A DNA stretch of 64,000 nt from Oceanipulchritudo coccoides (GCF_010500615.1 NZ_JAAGNX010000001.1:496001-560000), one strand, 5' to 3'; positions 17,075-26,738 are shown, counted from the stretch's first letter. Program-made: numbers and translations. The notes: a model not told the origin generated them from the sequence alone.

Positions 17075-18273
17075 CCGGGAAGGGCCACCTTTTCCAAAGC
17101 GTTGCGCAGGGATGCGGGTGTTTCGGATAGGGCCTTTTCAATGGGCCAATCCGGATCCGACAAGACGAGGGTCTCAAGATTTGGATGCGCGGAAGCGAGC
17201 TGCTTCACTGTAGTGGCATCGGCACTACCGACTAGCAGGACAACCTTTTGCGCCGGCCCTGCGAGCCTCAGAAGGGCTACAGGTCCTTTTCCCGCGAGGG
17301 AGCTTTGATCCAGCCGGCCCTCACCTGAGATAATCAATCCGGATTCCTTCACCTTGTGGGGCAGGTCCAGAAGGTCGGCAACAAGTGGAAATCCTTCCAC
17401 AAACTCGCTGTCTGGCAAGGCATGCCTGAGGGCAAAACCGATTCCTCCCGCGGCACCAGATCCCGGTTCGGTCATCAGCTTGTCCCAATCCGTCGGATGC
17501 TTGCCAAACAGGCCAAGAACCCGACGGCCCATTTTCTGGATAGTCCGCTCCATGCGGTCGGCATCCTCGGGCAGGAGCCCCTTTTGCGGGCCGAATACCC
17601 GCGTCGCGCCATTCTCCCCGAGAAGTGGATTCGTGACATCGCAGGCAATCCTGACCGGAGGAAACTTGTCCAGTAAATGGGATGTGGAGCCCAACGTGTT
17701 AATCTGGCGAAAGGTGCCCGGGACGACTTTGGTAACGGGTTGCAATTCCCGGTCGTAGTAGCAAACCCCGAGGGCTTCAAGCGCGCCTGCCCCGCAGTCG
17801 TTGGTGGCGCTGCCGCCGATTCCCAGAATCAAAGCCTCCGCACCAGCCCGGATAGCTTCCTTCATCAGGAGACCGGTTCCGTAGGTCGTTGTCTGCCATG
17901 GATTGCGCTGATCATCGGACAGGCATTCAAAGCCGCTGGCTGAAGCCATCTCGACGATGCCGATTTTTCCATTAATCAATTCGTCCGGCAGGTTGAGCCG
18001 TTGCCACGCTGATTTGGGCAGGGATTCTGCCTCAACAAGGGCAAAATGGGCATCAACTGGTTCAAAGAGCGGCCCCGGAACGGCGACTGTCCGTAGCTCC
18101 CCACCGAGTGCTTCGGCAAGAATGCTGGCAAACCCTTCCCCTCCATCCGTGAGCGGAGCAGAATGGATCTTGGCCTTTGGCAATTTGACAGAGAGCGCTT
18201 CGCGAGCCAGTTCACAGGCAGACCGGGCATCAAGGGCCCCTTTGTATTTATCGAATGCTATCAGTGTGTTCAT
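17071..18273 (-). CDS. Glycerate kinase (GK2/GarK-GlxK family)
   Basis: Phosphorylates glycerate, normally to 2-phosphoglycerate in this class, feeding lower glycolysis; cytoplasmic. The 400-residue length is slightly above the usual 380. Signatures are the N-terminal AFDKYKGALDARSACELARE, PLTDGGEGF, EMASASGF, GIGGSATNDCGAGALEALG, the CDVTNPLLGENGAT stretch and ISGEGRLDQSSLAGKGP near the C-terminus. Twelve bases separate it from the PhoD-like gene upstream and four bases overlap DUF2062 downstream. It is not next to glyoxylate or glucarate genes, so the glycerate source is unclear. Confidence 0.92.
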   Translation of the reverse strand: MNTLIAFDKYKGALDARSACELAREALSVKLPKAKIHSAPLTDGGEGFASILAEALGGELRTVAVPGPLFEPVDAHFALVEAESLPKSAWQRLNLPDELINGKIGIVEMASASGFECLSDDQRNPWQTTTYGTGLLMKEAIRAGAEALILGIGGSATNDCGAGALEALGVCYYDRELQPVTKVVPGTFRQINTLGSTSHLLDKFPPVRIACDVTNPLLGENGATRVFGPQKGLLPEDADRMERTIQKMGRRVLGLFGKHPTDWDKLMTEPGSGAAGGIGFALRHALPDSEFVEGFPLVADLLDLPHKVKESGLIISGEGRLDQSSLAGKGPVALLRLAGPAQKVVLLVGSADATTVKQLASAHPNLETLVLSDPDWPIEKALSETPASLRNALEKVALPG

Positions 18274-18285
18274 GGAAATGGTGAA

Positions 18286-19758
18286 TCAGCGGCGCAAGCG
18301 CGGATCCAGGTTTGGATTATGGACTTCAATAATGCTTTCCCCGGTCGGTTCACCGGGTGCCTTGTCCGGGTCCTGGTTGATGAGCTCCCCGTTTGTATCG
18401 TAATAGCGGACAACGACTCGCCGCTCCCATAGCGGGCCCTCGAAGGTGAGGGTGGCAAAGTTCCTTTCGCCGTAGCGGTCGGCTTCCCCGGGAAAGATAT
18501 CAAGCCGGTAGGGATTGTTTTTCGCGGGCGACCCCGGCCATGGACCGGCGGTCAGTGGCGAAGAGGTGAATTCGGTCACAGTGAAATTGCTTTCCTCGAC
18601 AACCAGCCGACTTGCCTCGGAAAAGTGGACGTCTCCTGAAATGAAGATCGTGTTATGGAGCTCCTCTGCAATGAGGCGATCGATGAGGTATTGCCATTCT
18701 TCCGGATAACGCTGCAGGCCGTCTTTTGAATGAGGCGAGAAAATCTGCGAGCCGATGCCGATAATATTGAAGGTTGAGGGGTAGCTGCTGCGGGACTGCA
18801 TCCGGTTATATTTCATCGATTCAATGAGCCAATCAATCTGAGCCTTGCCGAGTTGCTGCGGAGGATATCCAAATTGCCCGAGAGCCAGTCCGGGGGTGGT
18901 CCGGTGGGTGCGGTTGTCGAGAAGATAGAAATGAACGTCTCCCCAGGCGAAGTAGGTGAAAATACCGGGAATGCCGGGAACCCCGGCGCTCGGATTGCCG
19001 TTAAACAAGCTGAAGATTTCCTTCGCCATGCCCTTGTTCCAGAATTCACGACCGGCATCATTGGGTCCATAATCGTGGTCGTCCCATGTGGCGTACTGGG
19101 GGATGGTCGCCAGCATTGGCCGGAGGTGCGGAATCGAACGGTCGTGAGTCCAGCGGTGAATCATTCCGGTCCGGGATGTCCAGTCGGGTTCACGATAATA
19201 GATGTTGTCACCCAGCCAGACGAAGGCGTCCGGATTTACTTCATAGATTGATTCAAAGATCTCGTAGCCATCCCCGTACGGTTTGGAATTCATGCGGTCG
19301 TAGCCGCCTTCACGCTCATTGATGTAGGCACAACTGCCAAATCCGATGGTGAAGTCAAAAGGAGTGTGGCCATCCTTCCGGAAGCGCCAGTTGGGCGGGG
19401 TGGAAAATGTCAGAGGGATGGTTCCCTCGCGGTATTCCTCGCGGAACCGGGGCTCAACCTTATCCCCGTCTATGTAGAGGGCATATCCATATTGAGTTCC
19501 TTCCGCGACTGTGTCGGCGATACACTTTGCAATGAATCCGTCCTGCTTCCGGGTCTGGATTGTATCCGTAAAACGGATACTATCCGGGTCATCTTCCGGC
19601 CAGTAAGCCACCTTGACCTCCGCTGCGGCATCAGTCTGCACCCAGACCAGGACCTCGGCCATTGTGGCATATCCGATCATGGGTCCACTCTGCAGCTTTG
19701 CAGCGCTGAGAAAGGGCACCTGACAACACATCGCAACGACTAGAAACAACCGTGACAT
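18286..19758 (-). CDS. PhoD-like secreted phosphatase/phosphodiesterase
   Basis: Alkaline phosphatase D family metallophosphoesterase of 490 residues with a short signal peptide (MSRLFLVVAMCCQVPFLSA). An N-terminal Fn3-like domain (WVQTDAAAEVKVAYW) precedes the catalytic domain. Metal-binding motifs are GFGSC, WLGDNIYYRE, TWDDHDYGPND and FISGDVHFSE. Members release phosphate from phosphodiesters at the cell surface; the precise substrate is unknown. It is first in the minus-strand run with glycerate kinase. No Pho box could be assigned upstream. Confidence 0.88.
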   Translation of the reverse strand: MSRLFLVVAMCCQVPFLSAAKLQSGPMIGYATMAEVLVWVQTDAAAEVKVAYWPEDDPDSIRFTDTIQTRKQDGFIAKCIADTVAEGTQYGYALYIDGDKVEPRFREEYREGTIPLTFSTPPNWRFRKDGHTPFDFTIGFGSCAYINEREGGYDRMNSKPYGDGYEIFESIYEVNPDAFVWLGDNIYYREPDWTSRTGMIHRWTHDRSIPHLRPMLATIPQYATWDDHDYGPNDAGREFWNKGMAKEIFSLFNGNPSAGVPGIPGIFTYFAWGDVHFYLLDNRTHRTTPGLALGQFGYPPQQLGKAQIDWLIESMKYNRMQSRSSYPSTFNIIGIGSQIFSPHSKDGLQRYPEEWQYLIDRLIAEELHNTIFISGDVHFSEASRLVVEESNFTVTEFTSSPLTAGPWPGSPAKNNPYRLDIFPGEADRYGERNFATLTFEGPLWERRVVVRYYDTNGELINQDPDKAPGEPTGESIIEVHNPNLDPRLRR

Positions 19759-19865
19759 AACCTTATTGAGGATGTGCCTAATTCGGATGGGGTCAATCCT
19801 TGCAGGGCGGTTGTTGCGTCAGGACGCGTTTTGGGAAGAGAGCCCGTAGCACGCACTCCTCTTGA

Positions 19866-20585
19866 TCAGCCGACGATTCCGAGCTCTCGCAATTGATGAC
19901 GGGGCCGCCCAGGCCACTCGCGATTGGCGATCGGGCTGGCGGGGCTGGGGTGCAGGAGGGTTCCAATCCGCGGACCTTTCAGGGAAAGCCGTTGCAGGCA
20001 TTTCGTCGCAAACCCGCCAACACCAACAGCGATTTCCGGCTGGAGCAATTCAATCACGGTCCGGAGGTGTTGATCGCAGGCGGCCTCAAGGGGCTTCCTT
20101 TCCGCAACCGCTATTTTGTCCGGAGTGATGTTGGCGCCACTTTCACTCAGGAAGGAGAGGGGGCAGTAATTGAGAATGAAGGCCTCCTGAAAAAACTCGT
20201 CCGCTGATTCGTACAGTTCCGCGAACAGTCCCCAGAGCCTCCTCCCGCTGACTTCGGACCGGGAACAGGCAAATCCCTCTATGGGGCGTTTGGGATGCTC
20301 ATGGGCTGGTTTGGCAATGGGCACCTCGATTCCCAGCCAGTCCCGAACCGCGGCTATCTCGCCAAAAGGAACACCGGTCTGGGCCATGCCCCAAGGGCCG
20401 GGATTCATGCCCAGGTAGACGACTCGTTTCCGGCCACCTCCGCCAAATCGTTTGATGTAGGCCTCATGCCCTGCCCAGGCATAGTCGTAGGCATTGTAGA
20501 CCATGGAGACCGGGGCCGAAAAACTGAGCCGCGAGAGGGTCGTGGAGAGCTCCCGCGCTGCATCCAAAAGGGCTTGTTGTTTCAT
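19866..20585 (-). CDS. SMUG1-type (family 3) uracil-DNA glycosylase
   Basis: Base-excision repair enzyme removing uracil and oxidised pyrimidines from DNA. The 239-residue protein carries the hallmark GMNPGPWGMAQTGVPFGE, including the catalytic-loop Asn, and the C-terminal motif HPSPASP. Both are diagnostic of SMUG1 rather than of Ung or Mug. The SMUG1 family is best known in animals and occurs in a limited set of bacteria. The gene stands alone between the PhoD-like gene (107 bases away) and the divergent rodA (98 bases away). Confidence 0.87.
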   Translation of the reverse strand: MKQQALLDAARELSTTLSRLSFSAPVSMVYNAYDYAWAGHEAYIKRFGGGGRKRVVYLGMNPGPWGMAQTGVPFGEIAAVRDWLGIEVPIAKPAHEHPKRPIEGFACSRSEVSGRRLWGLFAELYESADEFFQEAFILNYCPLSFLSESGANITPDKIAVAERKPLEAACDQHLRTVIELLQPEIAVGVGGFATKCLQRLSLKGPRIGTLLHPSPASPIANREWPGRPRHQLRELGIVG

Positions 20586-20683
20586 CGATTATGAGACTGA
20601 CCCGATTGACTCGTCTGACAAGCCCGACTTGCCCGACAAAGTGATTGCCTTGAGAGGGGCCTCGCCCACACAGTACCGGTTCA

Positions 20684-21928
20684 TTGAAGCAGCTGGACAC
20701 ACATCGAGTTTTGTACACGACCCGGCGGTTGATTTCGAATGCAGATTCGACACGAACCGACTGGATCAGCCCGGTCTGCATGTTGCTTCTCTCGATCATC
20801 GGGATATTTTTCATATACAGCGCCCAGGCCTTTGTCGGGGGAGGCTATTGGATCAGGCAGATGGTCTGGATTGTCCTTGGTAGCGGGGTCTACTTCGTTG
20901 TTTCCCGGATTGATTATAAGTTCTATCTGGAGAATGCCTTTTGGTTTTATGCCGCCGCGGTCCTGCTGTTGCTCTTGATCTATACCCCTCTCGGAGTTGA
21001 AAGGGAGGGGGCCCGGCGCTGGCTGGACTTCAAGTTCATGGCCTACCAGCCCGCCGAGGCGGCCAAGGTCTGCAGCGCCATCATGATGGCCAGCATCCTT
21101 GCCCGGTCGGAAGTCGGGACTATTCGTCAGAGCGTTTGGACATTGTCTAAAGTGTTCCTTGTCACGGCCATACCAATGATCTTGATTTTTGCTCAACCTG
21201 ATCTAGGCTCTTGCCTCATAATCCCTCCAACGATGCTCGCATTACTCTACGTTTCCAAGCTCTCACAGCGATTCTTCCTAGCCGTTTTCGGCCTGGTGCT
21301 GTGCCTTGGAACATTGATCAGCGTTGATCTGTACAAGTATTCCGGGTTTCTCGAGGAGAACAACCTGACTGCCCATGAGGCGCGTGGCGCTTACCAGAAG
21401 CAGTCTTGGGTCCCGCTGCGGGATTATCAGCGGGAACGTATAATGACTTTTATCGCACCGGAAGTGGTGGATCCCCGGGGAACGGGGTCAGCCTGGAATT
21501 CCAACCAGGCCCAGCAGGCTGTCGGTACCGGCGGCCTGACGGGCAAGGGATGGCAATCCGGCTTGCAGGCCCGCCTGGGATACCTGCCGCGTTCGGTTGC
21601 GCATAATGATTTTATCTTTGCCGTTCTGGCAGAGGAAAAAGGATTCATAGGGGGACTGCTCGTGATCGGGCTCTTCTCGCTACTACTTGCAAACGGGGTC
21701 CGCATTGCAGGAATGGCGAGGGATCGTTTTGGCATGTTGCTTTCAGTTGGTGTTACCGTGATCTTTATCATTCACGTATTCATCAATATCGGCATGACAA
21801 TCGGTCTAACACCGATCACCGGGCTTCCACTCCCATTTCTCAGTTATGGTGGCTCGTTCATTTTGAGCTGTTGCATTCTACAAGGAATCGTACAAAGCGT
21901 TTACCGTTACAGGAGGGCCTTTTCATGA
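20684..21928 (+). CDS. rodA: Peptidoglycan glycosyltransferase RodA (SEDS family)
   Basis: SEDS-family lipid II polymerase of the elongation machinery, partner of PBP2. The 414-residue protein has about ten membrane segments. Conserved motifs are GVEREGARRWLDF, FAQPDLGSCLI, the loop GTGGLTGKGWQSG, SVAHNDFIFAVLAEEKGFIG and the C-terminal GLPLPFLSYGGS. The first possible codon in this frame is TTG at 20684; the body of the protein clearly begins by TDWISPVCMLLLS, so the exact start is uncertain. It is separated from mreBCD-mrdA, which lies about 8 kb downstream on the other strand, and is followed 105 bases later by the RNase G/E gene. Confidence 0.92.
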   Translation: MKQLDTHRVLYTTRRLISNADSTRTDWISPVCMLLLSIIGIFFIYSAQAFVGGGYWIRQMVWIVLGSGVYFVVSRIDYKFYLENAFWFYAAAVLLLLLIYTPLGVEREGARRWLDFKFMAYQPAEAAKVCSAIMMASILARSEVGTIRQSVWTLSKVFLVTAIPMILIFAQPDLGSCLIIPPTMLALLYVSKLSQRFFLAVFGLVLCLGTLISVDLYKYSGFLEENNLTAHEARGAYQKQSWVPLRDYQRERIMTFIAPEVVDPRGTGSAWNSNQAQQAVGTGGLTGKGWQSGLQARLGYLPRSVAHNDFIFAVLAEEKGFIGGLLVIGLFSLLLANGVRIAGMARDRFGMLLSVGVTVIFIIHVFINIGMTIGLTPITGLPLPFLSYGGSFILSCCILQGIVQSVYRYRRAFS

Positions 21929-22033
21929 GCCCCCGAACCCGTAATCTTTGTTCAATTTGGCTAATGTATCAGTCTTGCGGACCCCTCAAGAACGAGCCCA
22001 AAACGCACCCAGCAAAGGAGTCCACAAGACAAC

Positions 22034-23776
22034 ATGAAACCATCAGACGCTATTGAAGAACAAAAATTATCAGCAGAACAAGAATCTGAATTAAAGCATC
22101 CCCCGGTGGAAGAAGCGGTTGAACCCGTTGATCCGGAAAAGCTCAAGGAAGATGTTGAGGAACGGGCCCGCCAGCGGCCAATTCTGCAGAAAATCGCCGC
22201 CAAAATCCGCAAGGAAGACGCGCCCTACCGGGAAATCATCATCAACTCCGAGTCCCTCGAAAAGCGGGTCGCGGTGATGAGTGAAGGGATTCTGGAAAAG
22301 TTCGAATTGGAACGGGCAGGCGATGATCGCCTTGTCGGGGCCATTTTCAAGGGAAAGATCCAGAATCTGGAGCCGGGCTTGAAGGCCGCCTTTGTCGACA
22401 TTGGCATGCCCAAGAACGCTTTTCTCCACTATTGGGATATCCTGCCTCAGGCAGATAGCTCGGTGGAGGTTGTGCGTGACACACGCACCGATGCGCAGAG
22501 GCAGAAAAAGGATAAAATCACGGTCAAGGACATCCCGGGACTGTTTCCGATTGGTGCCGAGATTCTCGTCCAGATCACGAAGAGTACGATCGGCTCGAAA
22601 GGGCCTCGTACCACCACGAATATCGCGCTGCCGGGACGGTTCCTCGTCTTGATGCCGTTCGGGGGTCAGTGCGGAGTCTCACGCAAGATTGAATCCGACA
22701 AGGAGCGCAAACGCCTGAAGGAAATCCTTCGCAGGTTATCAATCCCGGAAGGAATGGGTGTCATCATCCGGACTGCCGGTGAAGGCAAGCGCTGGACCTA
22801 TTTCGTCCGTGACCTGTCCATCCTGCTAAACCAATGGAATGAGATTCAGGCACGCCTTGATGCGGCTAAACAGCCCACCTGCCTCTACAAGGAACCGGAC
22901 ATTCTTGAGCGGACTGTCCGCGATTTCCTGACGGAAAATGTCGACCGCGTTCTGATTGACAACAAGGACGACGGGCAGCGCATCCTTGACCTGGTCAGCC
23001 GGGTGAGTAAGCGCAGTGCGGGGAAAATTGCCGTCTTTGAAGAAAACATTCCCATCTTCGAGCGTTTCAACATTGAGAAGCAGATCGAGCAGACATTCCT
23101 GCGGAGGGTTCCCCTTTCGAGTGGAGGCGAGATCGTCATTGAGGAAACCGAAGCGCTTGTCGCAATCGATGTGAACACCGGTTCCCACAAGCAGCAGAAA
23201 GACAACAACAACAATTTTATCCTTCAGGTGAATCTGGAGGCTGCCCTGGAGGCCGCCCGTCAGATCCGGCTGCGCAATATCGGTGGCCTGATCATTCTCG
23301 ACTTCATTGACATGAAGAACCGGAAAGACCGGATGGCTGTCTACAAGAAGATGAAGACGGAGATGGAAAAGGATAAGGCGAAATGCCATGTCCTCCAGAT
23401 TTCCCAGCTCGGGATCATGCAGATGACCCGCCAGCGCCACAAGGAATCTGTCTCCAGCGGACTCTACAGTACCTGCCCATATTGCACTGGCCGTGGGACC
23501 GTCAAGAGTGCGCGGACCATGAGCGTGGAAATCCAGCGCCGCTTGACCAATGTGATCCGGCGTCTCCGGACGCATCTGGACGATGAAGGCGAGGATATCT
23601 GGTTGCGCGTCTTCTGTCATCCGCATGCCCTTGAGCGTTTGCGTCATGAGGACGAGCGCATCCTGTTGGAGATCGAGGAATCCTATAACGTGAAGCTCAG
23701 TTTCCGCGCGGATCCGGCATACCACGTTGAGAATTTCAAGATAATCGACGCCCGGACAGGCCAGGAATTGCGCTAG
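22034..23776 (+). CDS. rng: Ribonuclease G/E family endoribonuclease
   Basis: Endoribonuclease for rRNA and mRNA processing, 580 residues. A charged N-terminal extension of about 65 residues precedes the S1-like domain ([20 protein letters not shown]). The catalytic DNase I-like domain has [12 protein letters not shown] with Asp379 and LIILDFIDM with Asp423 and Asp426, the Mg-binding residues. The zinc-link motif CPYCTGRG follows. There is no long C-terminal scaffold as in E. coli RNase E, so it is of the RNase G or short RNase E type. It converges on a methyltransferase gene across palindromic repeats that may terminate both. Confidence 0.93.
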   Translation: MKPSDAIEEQKLSAEQESELKHPPVEEAVEPVDPEKLKEDVEERARQRPILQKIAAKIRKEDAPYREIIINSESLEKRVAVMSEGILEKFELERAGDDRLVGAIFKGKIQNLEPGLKAAFVDIGMPKNAFLHYWDILPQADSSVEVVRDTRTDAQRQKKDKITVKDIPGLFPIGAEILVQITKSTIGSKGPRTTTNIALPGRFLVLMPFGGQCGVSRKIESDKERKRLKEILRRLSIPEGMGVIIRTAGEGKRWTYFVRDLSILLNQWNEIQARLDAAKQPTCLYKEPDILERTVRDFLTENVDRVLIDNKDDGQRILDLVSRVSKRSAGKIAVFEENIPIFERFNIEKQIEQTFLRRVPLSSGGEIVIEETEALVAIDVNTGSHKQQKDNNNNFILQVNLEAALEAARQIRLRNIGGLIILDFIDMKNRKDRMAVYKKMKTEMEKDKAKCHVLQISQLGIMQMTRQRHKESVSSGLYSTCPYCTGRGTVKSARTMSVEIQRRLTNVIRRLRTHLDDEGEDIWLRVFCHPHALERLRHEDERILLEIEESYNVKLSFRADPAYHVENFKIIDARTGQELR

Positions 23777-23813
23777 GAGATCCGATCCTGCTAAGGCAAT
23801 GAGTCGGGCCTTC

Positions 23814-24003
23814 CATGCCCGGTTGGTCCGAGGGTGTACCGGCGCTGAAGCGCCGACTCACTTTGGTTCGTCATGCCCGGTTGGTCCGAGGGTGTACCGG
23901 CGCTGAAGCGCCGACTCGTTTCGGTTCGTCAGGTCCGGTTGGTCCGAGGGTTGTACCGGCGCTGAAGCGCCGACTCACTTCGGTTCGTCAGGCCCCCTTG
24001 GTC
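23814..24003. repeat. Three tandem 58-bp repeats with palindromic core plus a partial fourth
   Basis: Units start at 23814, 23872, 23930 and, partially, 23989; the period is 58, 58 and 59 bases. Each full unit contains the perfect inverted repeat CGGCGCTGAAGCGCCG, followed by ACTC and a GGTTCGTCAGG-like spacer. The first unit is preceded by GAGTCGG, matching the reverse complement of the CCGACTC in each unit. The last partial copy runs into the final codons of the minus-strand methyltransferase. The array lies between two convergent genes, so the stems could act as bidirectional terminators. It looks like a REP-type element. Confidence 0.85.
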
Positions 24004-24659
24004 AGCGTCATTTTGATGTATTGGCCGTCCTTTTCGAAATGATGGTGTCCGATTTCCGGACATTCATCGAGGAGGTCGTATTGTGCGCTGTGATTCCAAA
24101 CAATCAGACGGCTTTCCTTGAGGCTGAAATTCCACTGGTAGACGCCCTCGTAGTTTTCCTCCTCCCCCTGGTTGGCCAGGTGGATTGAAATGAGGGAACT
24201 GTTGGGTCTCAAAACCTTGAAAATCTCACGGTGTGCAGCAATTGGATCGATCGTCTGGTCGAGGCAGTTACCGGCATACGCAAAATCAAATGAGGCGGCC
24301 TCAAACTGTTCACTCAGGCTTTCCGCCATGCCATAAATTGTTCTTACCGGGGGTGTGAGCCCGTTCTTGCGGAGGAGCTCGTCATATTCCGTTGCGAGGG
24401 GATCAATCGGGACGATTGTCACAGTCTTGTCATCCCAGACATTACCAAGGACTGTCAGGGGTCCGGCACCAACATCGAGAACACGGATTCGTCCGGGTTG
24501 TCCCGGGATCAGCGGTTTTGCCCACCACGGAAAGGGACGGTTGCTACTCAGGCGCAAGGCACGATCCTCGGCATCCCCGGTTTCCCCGGAAAGCCAGTCG
24601 CCCCAGATTTCCAATTCCTTTGGAAGCCCCTTTTGCCAGTTGTCCTTGATGCTCGTCAT
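23988..24659 (-). CDS. SAM-dependent class I methyltransferase
   Basis: A 223-residue protein with a Rossmann-fold SAM motif I (IRVLDVGAGPLTVLG), an acidic motif II (VPIDPLATEYD) and a post-II segment (FDFAYAGNCLDQTIDP). This architecture matches methyltransferase type 11 proteins. The N-terminal WGDWLSGETG pattern recurs in small-molecule or sugar methyltransferases, but the substrate cannot be named. The last codons (TLTKGA) are encoded by DNA belonging to the partial fourth 58-bp repeat. A small membrane-protein gene ends three bases upstream, so the two are probably co-transcribed. Confidence 0.85.
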   Translation of the reverse strand: MTSIKDNWQKGLPKELEIWGDWLSGETGDAEDRALRLSSNRPFPWWAKPLIPGQPGRIRVLDVGAGPLTVLGNVWDDKTVTIVPIDPLATEYDELLRKNGLTPPVRTIYGMAESLSEQFEAASFDFAYAGNCLDQTIDPIAAHREIFKVLRPNSSLISIHLANQGEEENYEGVYQWNFSLKESRLIVWNHSAQYDLLDECPEIGHHHFEKDGQYIKMTLTKGA

Positions 24660-24662
24660 CCT

Positions 24663-24905
24663 TTACCCGACCAGCTTGTCAATCTGCCGGTAGGTAAGGA
24701 AAATGGCAATAAAAAGAAAGATCCAACCCAAAAGAATGGACAAGCGCTTGAAATTGGGCCGCCCGATGTAGACACGCCTTTTGACGACCGAGCGCCATTC
24801 GTCTCGCCGCGCCTCGTGTGCAAAGAGCAGCCGGAAGGCGAAGAAAATCGAAAGGACAAGGAGGGCTGCATCGAAAATGGATTTAGCGACGCCGAAAGGA
24901 CTCAT
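24663..24905 (-). CDS. Small two-helix membrane protein, unknown function
   Basis: An 80-residue protein not recognised as a named family. It has two hydrophobic helices, at about residues 10-29 (DAALLVLSIFFAFRLLFA) and 54-72 (RLSILLGWIFLFIAIFLTY), separated by a basic loop (HEARRDEWRSVVKRR). It sits three bases ahead of the methyltransferase in the same direction, which supports it being real. No function can be proposed. Confidence 0.6.
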   Translation of the reverse strand: MSPFGVAKSIFDAALLVLSIFFAFRLLFAHEARRDEWRSVVKRRVYIGRPNFKRLSILLGWIFLFIAIFLTYRQIDKLVG

Positions 24906-25068
24906 GAAGAATAATCAGGTTGTTAGGTTGTAGGGTTGTTTCAGCCAGAATCCAGCTGAGCCAATGAAGTAGACCTCTGGATTCAGTTTAATCAAGACTA
25001 ATTCCCGTGGAAGATTACGCCTCCGCTTTTTGATTGTGGGGAAACAGCTCCTTGCGTAGCTTTCGAAC

Positions 25069-26664
25069 ATGGAGCGTTCATTTGACGTGATCATCGTGGG
25101 GAGTGGCATTGCCGGATTAAGCTTTGCACGGAAAGTCGCGGACCTTGGCAGCCGTGTCTGTATCCTGACCAAGAAGGAGCGCGCTGAGAGCAATACCAAC
25201 TATGCCCAGGGGGGGATTGCCGCTGTAACCTCCGACAGCGATGATTTTGAGCTGCACATCCAGGACACCCTGACGGCGGGGGATGGCCTGTGCGACGAGC
25301 AAGTCGTGCGGACGATTGTCCGAGAAGCGCCGGAGCGAATACAGGAACTGGTCGATCTCGGGGTCAAATTCTCCCAACTGGAGGATGGCCGGGTCTCCCT
25401 GCATCGCGAGGGTGGGCATTCCAAGCGCCGCATTCTTCACGTCAAGGACCTGACGGGAAAGGCGATTGAGGATGCGCTATTGCACGCTGTTGAGACACAT
25501 GAACGCATCACATTGCTGGAGCATGTCCATGCGATCGACTTGATCACGAGGCAGAAACTGGCTCAACCGGACCATCCTGTGGATGCCAAGGAGAACCGGG
25601 TCCTCGGGCTGTATGGATACGATACCCGTCAGGGGAAGGTGGCAACCTATTCGGCCCCGGTGGTGATGCTTTGCACGGGCGGTGTGGGGCAGGTCTATTT
25701 ATACACGACAAACCCGGGAATTGCCACGGGTGACGGGATTGCCATGGCGTACCGGGCCGGTGCGGAAATCCGCAACATGGAATGTATTCAGTTTCATCCG
25801 ACAGCTTTCTATGCCAAAGCAGATGACCGCTTTCTTATCAGTGAGGCGGTTCGTGGGGAAGGTGGCATCCTGCGCAATCTTCGTGGGGAAGAATTCATGC
25901 CGCGTTATGATGAGCGGCGCGAACTGGCTCCGAGGGATATTGTCGCCCGGGCCATCGACAGTGAAATGAAAAAGTCGGGAGCGCGTCATGTCTGGCTGGA
26001 TATCAGCCATCAATCCGAAGACTTCCTCAAGGAACGCTTTCCGCACATTCATGCCCATTGCCTTGAATACGGGATCGATATGGCCCGGGAAGCCATCCCC
26101 GTCGTGCCTGCCATGCACTATCTTTGTGGGGGAGTGAAAACAAACCTCCATGCTGAAACAGGCGTGACCGGACTCTATGCCTGTGGCGAGGTGGCTTGCA
26201 CGGGCCTGCACGGGGCAAACCGCCTTGCCAGTAACAGCCTGCTGGAGGCGGTTGTCATGGCCCATCGCGGTGCATTGGCTGTGCATGAGTTTATCGCTAC
26301 ACAGAAGTATCCTGATTTGCGACTGCCGGACTGGCTTGACGGTGACCTTCAGGATAGTGACGAGCGCGTGATCCTCAGCCACAATCTTGATGAGTTGAAG
26401 CGCACACTCTGGGACTATGTTGGCATTGTCCGTACGACCAAGCGCCTTGAACGCGCCCGTACACGCATCCAGAATCTCAAGCGGGAAATCCACGATTACT
26501 ATTGGAACTTCAAGGTGGAGCCGGGCTTGCTGGAGCTCCGCAATCTTGTTGAAGTGGCCGAGATGATTATCCAGTGCGCCCTCCAGCGCCAGGAGAGCCG
26601 TGGCCTTCATTTCACCCTCGATTTCCCGGACAAAAATCCTACGGCCACCGAGACGCGGGTCTAG
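25069..26664 (+). CDS. nadB: L-aspartate oxidase
   Basis: First step of de novo NAD synthesis: L-aspartate to iminoaspartate using FAD. The 531 residues match the family length. The FAD-binding motif VIIVGSGIAGLSFA is near the N-terminus, followed by NTNYAQGGIAAV. Active-site segments include EGGHSKRRILH, QFHPTAFY, GEGGILRN and the PAMHYLCGGVKT stretch, then GLHGANRLASNSLLEA. The NAD pathway partners nadA and nadC are not in the window. Start ATG at 25069 gives MERSFDVIIVG. It appears to be a single gene. Confidence 0.96.
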   Translation: MERSFDVIIVGSGIAGLSFARKVADLGSRVCILTKKERAESNTNYAQGGIAAVTSDSDDFELHIQDTLTAGDGLCDEQVVRTIVREAPERIQELVDLGVKFSQLEDGRVSLHREGGHSKRRILHVKDLTGKAIEDALLHAVETHERITLLEHVHAIDLITRQKLAQPDHPVDAKENRVLGLYGYDTRQGKVATYSAPVVMLCTGGVGQVYLYTTNPGIATGDGIAMAYRAGAEIRNMECIQFHPTAFYAKADDRFLISEAVRGEGGILRNLRGEEFMPRYDERRELAPRDIVARAIDSEMKKSGARHVWLDISHQSEDFLKERFPHIHAHCLEYGIDMAREAIPVVPAMHYLCGGVKTNLHAETGVTGLYACGEVACTGLHGANRLASNSLLEAVVMAHRGALAVHEFIATQKYPDLRLPDWLDGDLQDSDERVILSHNLDELKRTLWDYVGIVRTTKRLERARTRIQNLKREIHDYYWNFKVEPGLLELRNLVEVAEMIIQCALQRQESRGLHFTLDFPDKNPTATETRV

Positions 26665-26738
26665 GTCCTGTTTTCCGTTTTCTCCAAGCTTACCAGTTGC
26701 TATTAAGGTGAACATGCGTTCACATTAATGAGCCAATA

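Noticed and set aside
23814-24003. Possible CRISPR array
   Set aside because: The 58-base units are repeated almost in full with no unique spacers and have a short palindromic core; no cas gene is nearby.
23815-24042. Open frame of 75 codons across the 58-bp repeats
   Set aside because: It only translates the tandem repeats in shifting frames and has no independent support.
25699-26715. Open frame of about 338 codons on the minus strand
   Set aside because: Antisense to nadB, which has full family motifs; no independent evidence for a protein.
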